Shown here in pieces: positions 33,128 to 40,600 of a stretch of 64,000 nt of DNA. The stretch lies in the NCBI RefSeq assembly GCF_000220705.2, contig NZ_CP023202.1, forward strand, positions 6,292,501 through 6,356,500. The letters are read 5' to 3'. The stretch comes from Streptomyces xinghaiensis S187. Lineage in GTDB: Bacteria; Actinomycetota; Actinomycetes; Streptomycetales; Streptomycetaceae. The notes under the pieces are model-generated. The model had not been told where the DNA came from. It did not search any database and saw only the letters and a list, made by a program, of their open reading frames with translations. Numbering within the stretch: position 1 is the first letter of the stretch; each line of letters begins with the position of its first letter. The position numbers were made by a program, and so were the translations under genes.

Positions 33128-33517
33128 GATCGTTCTCAGCGCCAACCGCTGTACCGATGTTCCCCGAGGCCGGCGCAGCCCTTCGCGGTCCGGATCGGGG
33201 GAGACCGAGTCCCACAGCTCCACGACGGCCAGCCGGTGTCCGCCGCTCTCCGCCAGCCGGTTCAGCGCGGGTACGAGGTCCTCGCGCAGCGCGCAGCAGG
33301 CGCAGTCGTTCACCAGCGGGGTGCGGCCGGTGTCCAGGACACCCCCGGCGTCGCGCACGGTACGGAGCACGGTGCCGTCCGCGGCCTCGGTGAGGTCGTG
33401 GTGGAGTGCCACGGTGCCGGGGACGCGCAGCAGCGTCTCCACGGTGCGCCGGCGGGCGTCGGAGTGGAGCCCGGCGACCACCGCCACGGGCAGCCGGGAG
33501 CCGTGTGCGCCGGTCAC
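33113..33517 (-). pseudogene. N-terminal part of the CobW/COG0523-like gene, truncated
   Basis: 134 codons; family members have about 350-400. Residues 1-107 look genuine: LPVAVVAGLHSDARRRTVETLL, HHDLTEAADGT and the metal motif CACC in NDCACCALREDLVPALNRL. After ELWDSVSP (near 33197) the sequence becomes Arg-rich and ends by chance at 33113. The usual P-loop GxxGAGKT is not visible at the N-terminus, as in relatives of this subgroup. CobW-like proteins handle zinc under scarcity, matching the zinc-free ribosomal proteins beside it. The start overlaps the L31 stop by 4 nt. The C-terminal remnant is at 28210-28308. Confidence 0.82.
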
Positions 33518-33780
33518 CGGCCGCTCTCCGGCGCGGACTTGCTGCCGTAGCGGCGTTCGAAGCGCTCGACGCGGCCCGCGGTGTCCATCACGCGCGCGGT
33601 GCCGGTGTAGAAGGGGTGGCTCGCCGAGGAGACCTCGACGTCGATGACGGGGTAGGTGTTGCCGTCCTCCCAGACGACCGTCTTCTCGCTGGTGAGGGTG
33701 GACCGGGTGAGGAAGGCGAAGTCCGCCGCGCGGTCGCGGAAGACGACGGGCCGGTACGGCGGGTGGATTCCGGGTTTCAC
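33514..33780 (-). CDS. rpmE2: 50S ribosomal protein L31, zinc-free type B
   Basis: 88 residues: MKPGIHPPYRPVVFRD, SEKTVVWEDGNTYPVIDVEVSSASHPFYTG and RVERFERRYGSK. Type B L31 lacks the CxxC pairs of the zinc form, and no cysteine is present here. It replaces the zinc-containing L31 in the ribosome when zinc is scarce. Ten bases (containing GGAGAAG) separate it from L33 upstream, and its stop overlaps the truncated CobW-like frame. First transcribed after L33 from the Zur-controlled promoter. Confidence 0.95.
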   Translation of the reverse strand: MKPGIHPPYRPVVFRDRAADFAFLTRSTLTSEKTVVWEDGNTYPVIDVEVSSASHPFYTGTARVMDTAGRVERFERRYGSKSAPESGR

Positions 33781-33790
33781 GGGCTTCTCC

Positions 33791-33955
33791 TCAGCGTTCT
33801 TCGCGGAACGTGACGTGGCGGCGGGCTATCGGGTCGTACTTGCGCAGCTCCATCCGGTCCGGGTCGTTCCGGCGGTTCTTGCGGGTCACGTAGGTGTAGC
33901 CGGTCCCGGCGGTGGAGCGGAGCTTCACCGCGGGGCGCAGTTCGTTGCGTGCCAT
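33791..33955 (-). CDS. rpmG: 50S ribosomal protein L33, zinc-free
   Basis: 54 residues, starting at ATG 33955 and stopping at 33791: ARNELRPAVKLRSTAGTGY, then TYVTRKNRRNDPDRMELRKYD up to REER. This is an ordinary L33 without the four zinc cysteines. It heads the minus-strand part of the cluster; its start codon is 22 nt from the Zur box, so the box overlaps its promoter. Confidence 0.95.
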   Translation of the reverse strand: MARNELRPAVKLRSTAGTGYTYVTRKNRRNDPDRMELRKYDPIARRHVTFREER

Positions 33956-33976
33956 GGCCCGAGACTATATCGGAAG

Positions 33977-33991
33977 TGAATATCGTTTTCA
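33977..33991. promoter_or_regulatory. Zur box between divergent zinc-free ribosomal protein genes
   Basis: TGAATATCGTTTTCA, an imperfect palindrome with TGAA/TTCA ends that closely matches the Streptomyces Zur operator form (TGAAAATnATTTTCA type). It is centred in the 98-bp gap between rpmG and rpmB, in the only AT-rich stretch, and so can repress both directions when zinc is plentiful. Confidence 0.85.
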
Positions 33992-34053
33992 TGTAGCCTG
34001 CGTGGCGGCGGTCGTCACCGCCCGAGAAACCGACCGCGAAGGAGGAGTACGCC

Positions 34054-34290
34054 TTGTCAGCCCACTGCCAGATGACCGGCCGCAAGCCGGGCTTCGGCAA
34101 CTCCGTCTCCCACTCCCACCGGCGCACCAAGCGCCGGTTCGACCCCAACATCCAGCGCAGGCGCTACTGGCTGCCGAGCGAGAACCGGCACATCCGGCTC
34201 ACGCTCAGCGCCAAGGGCATCAAGACCGTGGACACCCTGGGCATCGAACGGGCCGTCGCCGCGATGCGCGCCCGGGGGGAGAGGATCTGA
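34054..34290 (+). CDS. rpmB: 50S ribosomal protein L28, zinc-free paralogue
   Basis: 78 residues: SAHCQMTGRKPGFGNSVSHS, HRRTKRRFDPNIQRRRYWLP, TLSAKGIKTVDTLGIERAV. Only one cysteine is present, so the zinc ribbon pairs of the zinc form are lost. It starts with TTG, strongly supported by AAGGAGGAG nine bases upstream. The stop overlaps the S14 ATG, so both are co-translated from the Zur-controlled plus-strand promoter. Confidence 0.95.
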   Translation: MSAHCQMTGRKPGFGNSVSHSHRRTKRRFDPNIQRRRYWLPSENRHIRLTLSAKGIKTVDTLGIERAVAAMRARGERI

Positions 34291-34595
34291 TGGCCAAGAA
34301 GAGCAAGATCGCGGCGAACGAGCGGCGGCGCCGGGTGGCGGCCCGGTACGCCGGACGCCGGGCCGAGCTGAAGGAGATCATCCGCCGGCCGTCCACGCCG
34401 CCCGCCGAACGCCTTGCCGCACAGCGGGAGTTGCGGGCCCAGCCGCGGGACGCGAGCGCCACCCGGATCCGCAACCGGGACTCCGTCGACGGCCGGCCGC
34501 GCGGGTATCTGCGGCAGTTCGGGCTGTCCCGGGTGCGGCTGCGGGAACAGGCGCACGCCGGCTACCTGCCGGGGGTGCGCAAGGCGAGCTGGTAG
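34290..34595 (+). CDS. rpsN: 30S ribosomal protein S14, zinc-free paralogue
   Basis: 101 residues, the long (non-zinc) S14 form: MAKKSKIAANERRRRVAARYA, then RNRDSVDGRPRGYLRQFGLSR and GVRKASW. It lacks the CxxC…CxxC of the short zinc form. The ATG overlaps the L28 stop. Last gene of the plus-strand half of the Zur cluster; a 13-bp hairpin follows 82 nt downstream. Confidence 0.95.
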   Translation: MAKKSKIAANERRRRVAARYAGRRAELKEIIRRPSTPPAERLAAQRELRAQPRDASATRIRNRDSVDGRPRGYLRQFGLSRVRLREQAHAGYLPGVRKASW

Positions 34596-34676
34596 CCGCC
34601 CCGCGGAGCACCCGCGGAGCCCCGGGCCGGCCGTTCGCACGCGGCTCCCGCGCGTCCCGGCCGGGACGGCACGCGG

Positions 34677-34720
34677 ACGGCCGGTGACCTGTGCCCCTCT
34701 CGGGGCCGGTCACCGGCCGT
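34677..34720. terminator. hairpin after rpsN, shared with the convergent membrane protein gene
   Basis: ACGGCCGGTGACC (34677-34689) pairs perfectly with GGTCACCGGCCGT (34708-34720), with TTC following. It sits between convergent genes. Confidence 0.8.
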
Positions 34721-34764
34721 TTCGCCGGTCCCGCCGCGCCGTACGCGCCGGTGCGGCGAGGGCG

Positions 34765-36408
34765 TCAGGCGTTGTAGACGTCCGCCTTGCCGGGCTCCGC
34801 GCCCTGGACCGCTCCGCTGAGGAAACCGGCCCGGCTGCCGAAGCTCGCGGTGTCCACCTCGTGCTCCTCCAGCACGCGTATGGCGGCCTGGTGGACCACG
34901 CGCAGCACCGGTGTCGCCGCGCGCAGGGCGTCGTCCGCCATGAAGCGGTGGCGCCAGGGCTGGTCGGCCCAGGCGTGCCGGAGACCGAACGGCTCGGGCA
35001 GGCCGAGCTTGCCGCCCAGGTGGTCGAGGACGGCCGGGAACCACGTCAGCGGGGCGCGTGCGGCGAGCCGCACCACCTCCTTGGCGTCCACCAGCGGCAG
35101 GGAACGCTCCTTGGTCTCCCAGAACCTGACGGTCTTGGAGATCGTCTCAGTCTTCGGAGACGGCTTGCTGGTGAAGAGGCCGTGCACCGGGCCCAGCGCG
35201 TGCCCGGTGACCTCGATGCGCAGGGTGTGGTGGAGCACCGTGACATTGACCAGCAGGGTGATCACCAACTGGCCGTCCCAGAGCACGAACTGGACGCCCA
35301 GGTAGTGCCGGTTGCCGCTGCCGAACTGCTGCTGGTCGCAGATGCGCTGTATCTCGCCGGGCCTGATCTGGTAGCCGTCGTCGCCGGGGCGGGACACCTC
35401 GCCCGCGCCCTCGCCGACCGGGGCGACGATCCAGTGGGTGACCGAGGGGGCGGTGAACCCGCCGGTGTGCAGCGGGGTGCGCTCCAGGAGCTTCAGCTGG
35501 TCGTGGACGGCGCGGACGATGTCCCAGCTGCGGAACGGGTCGATGTCCTTGTCCGGGTCCTTGGGGACGAGCTCCTCGGCGAGCTGCCAGCTGCCCCAGC
35601 GGGTGCCCATGCCGAGGATGCCCTTGGGGCCGGCGTAGAAGACCAGATTGCTGTTCTGCTCGGCGGTCAGTCTGGCCAGATTCTGGCGGAGCTGCTCGGC
35701 CGCGGTCTCATTCGGGTTCTTCGGCACGGCCTCCGGGATCTTCGCCCCGACAACACCGCCGGAGAGCAGCCCGTTCCAGCGCTCCCGCAGGTCGGCCGCC
35801 GTGCGCTCGCAGACCTGCTTGGCCCAGAGCCAGCCGACGACCGGGGCGACGATCATGGCCCGCAGATAGATGCCCCAGAAACCGGTGAACGGCAGCTTGA
35901 TCAGGAAGACCACGGCCAGCACGCCGAACGCCACCAGCACCGCCATGCCGAAGGCGCCGGCCCGCTTGTTCGACGCGCCGGCGAGCGTGCGGCGCAACTG
36001 GAAGGCGACGAGCCAGAGCAGCAGCCCGGGCAGGAACAGCAGTCCGAAGACCGCCATCAGCACCGTCAGCCGGGTGTCGCGCTCCTTGCGGATGCGGCTG
36101 GCGGCCAGGCAGTGCTCGACGACGGTCTGCGGCTCCATCCCGAAGGACTGGATCAGGGCCTTGCGGGCGCCGCCGAGCATCCGGACCTGGACCGCCCGGG
36201 AGAACGCCTCACCGAGGTTGGGCTCGAACAGCGACAGCTTCGGCGGTGTGATGGAGGACTTGTGCCACTCGTTGTCGGCCTTGAGGATCTCCGCGACCGG
36301 GCTGTCCCGGTAGGCCGCCGAGGCCAGGGCGGTGGTCGCCGCCGTCTGCCCCGCCCCGCCGGAGAGCGGAACCTGCGCCCCGGGCCTGAAGTCGAAATCG
36401 CTCGCCAC
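34765..36408 (-). CDS. membrane protein of unknown function
   Basis: 547 residues. Residues 1-110 are soluble (SDFDFRPGAQVPLSGG … RMLGGARKALIQSFGMEPQTVVEHCLAASRIRKERDTR). Four hydrophobic segments follow: LTVLMAVFGLLFLPGLLLWLVAF, an AFGMAVLVAFGVLAVVFLI pair and the IYLRAMIVAPVVGWLW segment. A cytoplasmic domain of about 330 residues (LVFYAGPKGILGMG … YLGVQFVLWDGQLVITLLVNV) ends the protein. I do not recognise a named family. The GTG at 36408 is preferred over 36468 because GGGGG lies 6 nt before it and the upstream residues are non-conserved in character. It is monocistronic and lies outside the inserted island. Confidence 0.7.
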   Translation of the reverse strand: MASDFDFRPGAQVPLSGGAGQTAATTALASAAYRDSPVAEILKADNEWHKSSITPPKLSLFEPNLGEAFSRAVQVRMLGGARKALIQSFGMEPQTVVEHCLAASRIRKERDTRLTVLMAVFGLLFLPGLLLWLVAFQLRRTLAGASNKRAGAFGMAVLVAFGVLAVVFLIKLPFTGFWGIYLRAMIVAPVVGWLWAKQVCERTAADLRERWNGLLSGGVVGAKIPEAVPKNPNETAAEQLRQNLARLTAEQNSNLVFYAGPKGILGMGTRWGSWQLAEELVPKDPDKDIDPFRSWDIVRAVHDQLKLLERTPLHTGGFTAPSVTHWIVAPVGEGAGEVSRPGDDGYQIRPGEIQRICDQQQFGSGNRHYLGVQFVLWDGQLVITLLVNVTVLHHTLRIEVTGHALGPVHGLFTSKPSPKTETISKTVRFWETKERSLPLVDAKEVVRLAARAPLTWFPAVLDHLGGKLGLPEPFGLRHAWADQPWRHRFMADDALRAATPVLRVVHQAAIRVLEEHEVDTASFGSRAGFLSGAVQGAEPGKADVYNA

Positions 36409-36563
36409 TGATTGCCCCCACCGCTCGTCCGCTGCGTGGCCTCTTCCCGGGTTCCGTCCCCGGCACACCTGCCGGCCTGCGTCTCAGCGTAGCGAGCGAT
36501 GGCCGTCCGGCGCAGGGGAGTTGGCCCGCGCCGGACGCTTACCGGCCTTTTTCTCCCCGCTTC

Positions 36564-38783
36564 CTACCCGTCCTGCCCCTCTTCGGCACGGATCTTCTCG
36601 GCGAGCTGCGGCGGCATCGGCTCGTGGCGGACGTACGAGCGGCTGAACCGGCCGGTGCCGTGCGACAGGGAGCGCAGGTCCACGGCGTACCGGCCGATCT
36701 CCAGTTCGGGCACCTCGGCGCGGACGAGCGTGCGCCCCGGGCCCGCCTGTTCGGTGCCGACGACCCGGCCGCGGCGCCCGGAGAGATCGCTCATCACCGG
36801 CCCCACACAGTCGTCCGACACCATGATCCGCACCTCGGCGACCGGCTCCAGCAGATCGACGCGGCACCCGCGGGCGGCCTCGCGGAGCGCCAGCGCGCCC
36901 GCCGTCTGGAAGGCGGCGTCGGAGGAGTCCACCGAGTGCGCCTTGCCGTCGAGGAGGGTGACCCGGATGTCGGTCAGCGGGTGGCCGGCGGCGACCCCGC
37001 GCTCGGCCTGGGCACGCACCCCCTTCTCCACCGAAGGGATGAACTGCCGGGGTACGGCGCCGCCCACCACCTTGTCCGCGAACTCGATGCCCGAACCACC
37101 GGGCAGCGGTTCGACCTCGATCTCGCAGATCGCGAACTGCCCGTGCCCGCCGGACTGCTTGACGTGCCGGCCGCGCCCGGTGGCCTTCGCGCCGAAGGTC
37201 TCCCGGAGCGGCACCCGGTGCGCCACGGCGTCGACCCGGACGCCGTAGCGGCTGCGGAGCCGTTCCAGCGCGACATCGCGGTGCGCCTCGCCCAGGCACC
37301 AGAGCACCACCTGGTGGGTCTCCGGGTTCTGCTCCAGCCGCATGGTCGGGTCCTCGGCGACGAGCCGCGCCAGGCCCAGCGACAGCTTGTCCTCGTCGGC
37401 CTTGCTGTGCGCCCGCACCGCGACCGGCAGCAGCGGGTCGGGCATCACCCAGGGCTCCAGCAGCAGCGGATGGTCCCGGGCGGAGAGGGTGTCCCCGGTC
37501 TCCGCACGGCTCAGCTTGGCCACGCAGGCCAGGTCCCCGGCGACGGCCTGTTCCAGCGGGCGCTGCTGGGCGCCGAAGGGCGCGGAGAGGGCGCCGACGC
37601 GCTCGTCCACGTCGTGGTCCTCGTGCCCGCGGTCGGCCAGGCCGTGCCCGGAGACGTGCACGGTCGCGTCGGGCCGCAGCGTCCCGGAGAACACCCGGAC
37701 CAGGCTGACCCGGCCCACGTACGGGTCGGAGGAGGTCTTGACGACCTCGGCGGCCAGCGGGCCCCCGGGATCGCAGGTGAGCGGCGGCCTCGGCTCGCCC
37801 TCCGGTGTGGTGACGGCCAGGGGCGGGCGCTCCGGCGGGGTCGGGAAGCCGCCGGTGACCAGCTCCAGCAGCTCGACGGTGCCGAGGCCCTGCCGGGCGC
37901 CGGCGGCGGGGGGAGCGGCGGCCAGGACGGGGTGGAAGGTGCCGCGCGCGACGGCCCGTTCCAGATCCCCGGTCAGGGTCGTGAGGTCGATGTCCTCGCC
38001 CGCCAGATAGCGGTCCATGAGGGTCTCGTCCTCGCTCTCCGCGATGATCCCCTCGATGAGCCGGTTGCGGGCCTCCTCGATCAGCGGCAGCTGACCGGGT
38101 TCCGGATCGGCCGCCACCCGGGTGCCGGAGGAGTAGTCGTACACCTGCTGGGTGAGCAGGCCGATCAGTCCGGTGACCGCCGGACTCCCGTTCCCCGAGC
38201 TTCCGGTGGCGTCCCGCGGGCCGTCGCGCAGCGGCAGGTACAGGGGGAGCACCGCGTCGGGGTCGTCACCGCCGAACGCCTCGCGGCAGACGGCGGTCAT
38301 CTCCTCGAAGTCGCTCCGCCCGGACTCCAGATGGGTCACCACCAGGGCGCGCGGCATGCCCACGGCGGCGCACTCGTCCCACACCATGCGGGTGGCGCCG
38401 TCCACGCCGTCCGCCGCGGAGACGACGAAAAGGGCCGCGTCCGCTGCCCGCAGACCGGCCCTGAGCTCCCCGACGAAGTCCGCCCTGCCGGGGGTGTCCA
38501 GCACATTGATCTTGATTCCGCCCCATTCCACGGGGACCAGGGACAGCTGCACCGACCGGCCCTGCCGGTGCTCGATCTCGTCGTGGTCGGAGAGCGTGGT
38601 GCCGTCCTCGACCCGGCCGGCCCGGTTCACCGCTCCCGCGGTGAGGGCCAGCGCCTCCACCAGAGTCGTCTTGCCCGAGCCGCTGTGGCCGACCAGCACC
38701 ACATTCCGTATCGCGGTGGGCCGGTCGGCCGCGACTGCCCTGCCCGCGGCCCCGGGGTGTGTCCTGACGCCTGCATTACCCAC
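36564..38783 (-). CDS. elongation factor G-like protein (FusA2 type)
   Basis: 739 residues with EF-G domain order: G domain with P-loop GHSGSGKTT (near residue 28) and G3 LDTPGRADF, domain II (EVVKTSSDPYVGRVSLVRVFSG), domains III-V (EAHRDVALERLRSRYGV, GGHGQFAICEIEVEP, PVAEVRIMVSDDCVGPVMSDLSGRRGRV). The G4 motif that should read NKxD is VVTHLESGR, so guanine recognition is non-canonical. The GTG at 38783 follows GGGAGGCGGTACAC; an ATG at 38819 lacks a ribosome site. It is divergent from pgsA. Likely an actinobacterial EF-G2 with a specialised, not general elongation, role. Confidence 0.88.
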   Translation of the reverse strand: MGNAGVRTHPGAAGRAVAADRPTAIRNVVLVGHSGSGKTTLVEALALTAGAVNRAGRVEDGTTLSDHDEIEHRQGRSVQLSLVPVEWGGIKINVLDTPGRADFVGELRAGLRAADAALFVVSAADGVDGATRMVWDECAAVGMPRALVVTHLESGRSDFEEMTAVCREAFGGDDPDAVLPLYLPLRDGPRDATGSSGNGSPAVTGLIGLLTQQVYDYSSGTRVAADPEPGQLPLIEEARNRLIEGIIAESEDETLMDRYLAGEDIDLTTLTGDLERAVARGTFHPVLAAAPPAAGARQGLGTVELLELVTGGFPTPPERPPLAVTTPEGEPRPPLTCDPGGPLAAEVVKTSSDPYVGRVSLVRVFSGTLRPDATVHVSGHGLADRGHEDHDVDERVGALSAPFGAQQRPLEQAVAGDLACVAKLSRAETGDTLSARDHPLLLEPWVMPDPLLPVAVRAHSKADEDKLSLGLARLVAEDPTMRLEQNPETHQVVLWCLGEAHRDVALERLRSRYGVRVDAVAHRVPLRETFGAKATGRGRHVKQSGGHGQFAICEIEVEPLPGGSGIEFADKVVGGAVPRQFIPSVEKGVRAQAERGVAAGHPLTDIRVTLLDGKAHSVDSSDAAFQTAGALALREAARGCRVDLLEPVAEVRIMVSDDCVGPVMSDLSGRRGRVVGTEQAGPGRTLVRAEVPELEIGRYAVDLRSLSHGTGRFSRSYVRHEPMPPQLAEKIRAEEGQDG

Positions 38784-38990
38784 GTGTACCGCCTCCCGGT
38801 CCGCACGTGTTGAGGTCATTCGAGCTTTGCACCGCGGACACGGGGCGTCCATAGGCCCACCGGCACCCCGGGAACGGGCCGTCCGGTCCCGCCCCCCGGG
38901 GACCGCGGCGGAGGGTGACACGGACGTGGCTACGATGGGCCACCCGGCGGCCCCCCGGCCGCCCGGCTCCAGCGACCCCCCGGGAAGGCC

Positions 38991-39662
38991 ATGCTGAACA
39001 AGTACGCGCGTGCTTTCTTCACGCGTGTTCTCACGCCGTTCGCCGCTCTGCTGCTCCGGCTCGGGATCAGCCCCGACGCGGTCACCCTCGTCGGCACCGG
39101 CGGGGTGGTGGCGGGAGCCCTGGTCTTCTACCCCCTGGGAGAGTTCTTCTGGGGCACGGTCGTGATCACCCTCTTCGTCTTCTCCGACCTGGTCGACGGC
39201 AACATGGCCCGGCAGGCCGGCCGGTCCAGCCGCTGGGGCGCCTTCCTCGACTCCACCCTCGACCGGGTCGCGGACGCCGCGGTCTTCGGCGGGCTCGCCC
39301 TCTGGTACGCGGGCCGCGGCGAGGACCTGCTGCTGTGCGCGATCGCCATCTTCTGCCTCGCCAGCGGCCAGGTCGTCTCGTACACCAAGGCGCGGGGCGA
39401 GAGCATCGGGCTGCCGGTGAACGTCAACGGGCTGGTGGAGCGCGCCGAGCGGCTGGTCATCACGCTGGTCGCGGCCGGACTCGCCGGACTGCACGCCTTC
39501 GGCGTCCCCGGCATCGACGTGCTGCTGCCCATAGCGCTGTGGATCGTCGCCCTCGGCAGCGCCGTCACCCTCGGCCAGCGCATGGTGACCGTGCGCCGGG
39601 AAGCCGCCGAGGCCGACGCCGCGTCCGCGCCGGGCGGCGCCGCCGAGGGAGGTGCCGCGTGA
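38991..39662 (+). CDS. pgsA: phosphatidylinositol phosphate synthase (CDP-alcohol phosphatidyltransferase)
   Basis: 223 residues, about six membrane helices. The family signature D-G-x2-A-R-x8-G-x3-D-x3-D is complete in VDGNMARQAGRSSRWGAFLDSTLD (split across residues 66-89). It joins CDP-diacylglycerol with inositol phosphate to start phosphatidylinositol and PIM synthesis; pimA and the PIM acyltransferase directly downstream support this over a phosphatidylglycerol role. Its stop overlaps the next start (GTGA at 39659-39662). The C-terminal tail is Ala/Glu-rich. Confidence 0.92.
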   Translation: MLNKYARAFFTRVLTPFAALLLRLGISPDAVTLVGTGGVVAGALVFYPLGEFFWGTVVITLFVFSDLVDGNMARQAGRSSRWGAFLDSTLDRVADAAVFGGLALWYAGRGEDLLLCAIAIFCLASGQVVSYTKARGESIGLPVNVNGLVERAERLVITLVAAGLAGLHAFGVPGIDVLLPIALWIVALGSAVTLGQRMVTVRREAAEADAASAPGGAAEGGAA

Positions 39663-40600
39663 AGGACGTGAAGGAGCAGCTGACCGGCGCGGTGTACGGA
39701 CTGGGCTGGGGCGCCGTCCGGAGACTCCCCGAGCCCGCGGCCGTGCGGCTCGGCCGGACCATCGCCGACACCGCGTGGAAGCGGCGCGGCAAGAGCGTCC
39801 TGCGGCTGGAGTCCAATCTCGCCCGGGTCGTCCCGGAGGCGTCCCCGGAGCGGCTGGCCGAACTCTCCCACGCCGGTATGCGCTCGTACATGCGGTACTG
39901 GATGGAGTCCTTCCGGCTGCCCGTCTGGAGCCCCGGCCGGATCCGGGCCGGCCTGGAGGTCAAGGACATCCACCTGGTCGAGGAGGCCCTGGACAGCGGC
40001 CGGGGCGTGGTCGCGGCGCTGCCGCACCTCGCCAACTGGGACCTCGCCGGGGCGTGGATCACCACCCGGCTCGGCCGGCCCTTCACCACCGTCGCCGAAC
40101 GCCTCAAGCCCGAATCCCTGTACGACCGGTTCGTCGCCTACCGCGAGAGCCTCGGCATGGAGGTGCTGCCGCACGCCGGCGGCAGCGCGTTCGGCACCCT
40201 GGCCCGCCGGCTGCGCGAGGGCGGGCTGGTCTGCCTCGTCGCCGACCGCGACCTGTCGGCCTCCGGCGTCGAGGTGTCCTTCTTCGGGGAGCCCGCGCGG
40301 ATGCCCGCCGGGCCGGCTCTGCTCGCCCAGCAGACCGGCGCCCTGCTGCTGCCCGTCACCCTCTGGTACGACAGCCCCACCACGATGCGCGGGCAGATCC
40401 ACCCCGCCGTCCCGGTACCGGAGACCGGCACCCGGCCGGAGCGCACGGCCGTCATGACCCAGCAGGTCGCCGACGCCTTCGCCACCGGCATCGCCGAACA
40501 CCCGGAGGACTGGCACATGCTCCAGCGTCTGTGGACCGCCGACCTCGAACCGCGCGCGGCGAGCGGCGGCGGCCGGGCACCGGAAACGGAGACACCGTGA
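39659..40600 (+). CDS. phosphatidylinositol mannoside acyltransferase
   Basis: 313 residues. LpxL/HtrB-like acyltransferase fold: catalytic His-Asp neighbour motif as LPHLANWDLAG (the HxxNWD variant of HX4D, near residue 120), then AERLKPESLYDRFVAYRESLGMEVLP, and the GLVCLVADRDL block. It transfers an acyl chain to the mannose of PIM1/PIM2 at the membrane. It starts with GTG inside the pgsA stop; its own stop overlaps the pimA start, so the three genes form one coupled unit. Same order as mycobacterial pgsA1-patA(Rv2611c)-pimA. Confidence 0.92.
   Translation: MKDVKEQLTGAVYGLGWGAVRRLPEPAAVRLGRTIADTAWKRRGKSVLRLESNLARVVPEASPERLAELSHAGMRSYMRYWMESFRLPVWSPGRIRAGLEVKDIHLVEEALDSGRGVVAALPHLANWDLAGAWITTRLGRPFTTVAERLKPESLYDRFVAYRESLGMEVLPHAGGSAFGTLARRLREGGLVCLVADRDLSASGVEVSFFGEPARMPAGPALLAQQTGALLLPVTLWYDSPTTMRGQIHPAVPVPETGTRPERTAVMTQQVADAFATGIAEHPEDWHMLQRLWTADLEPRAASGGGRAPETETP

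Noticed and set aside
36624..38813. 729-codon plus-strand frame opposite the EF-G-like gene
   Set aside because: Shadow frame. The EF-G motifs are all on the minus strand.
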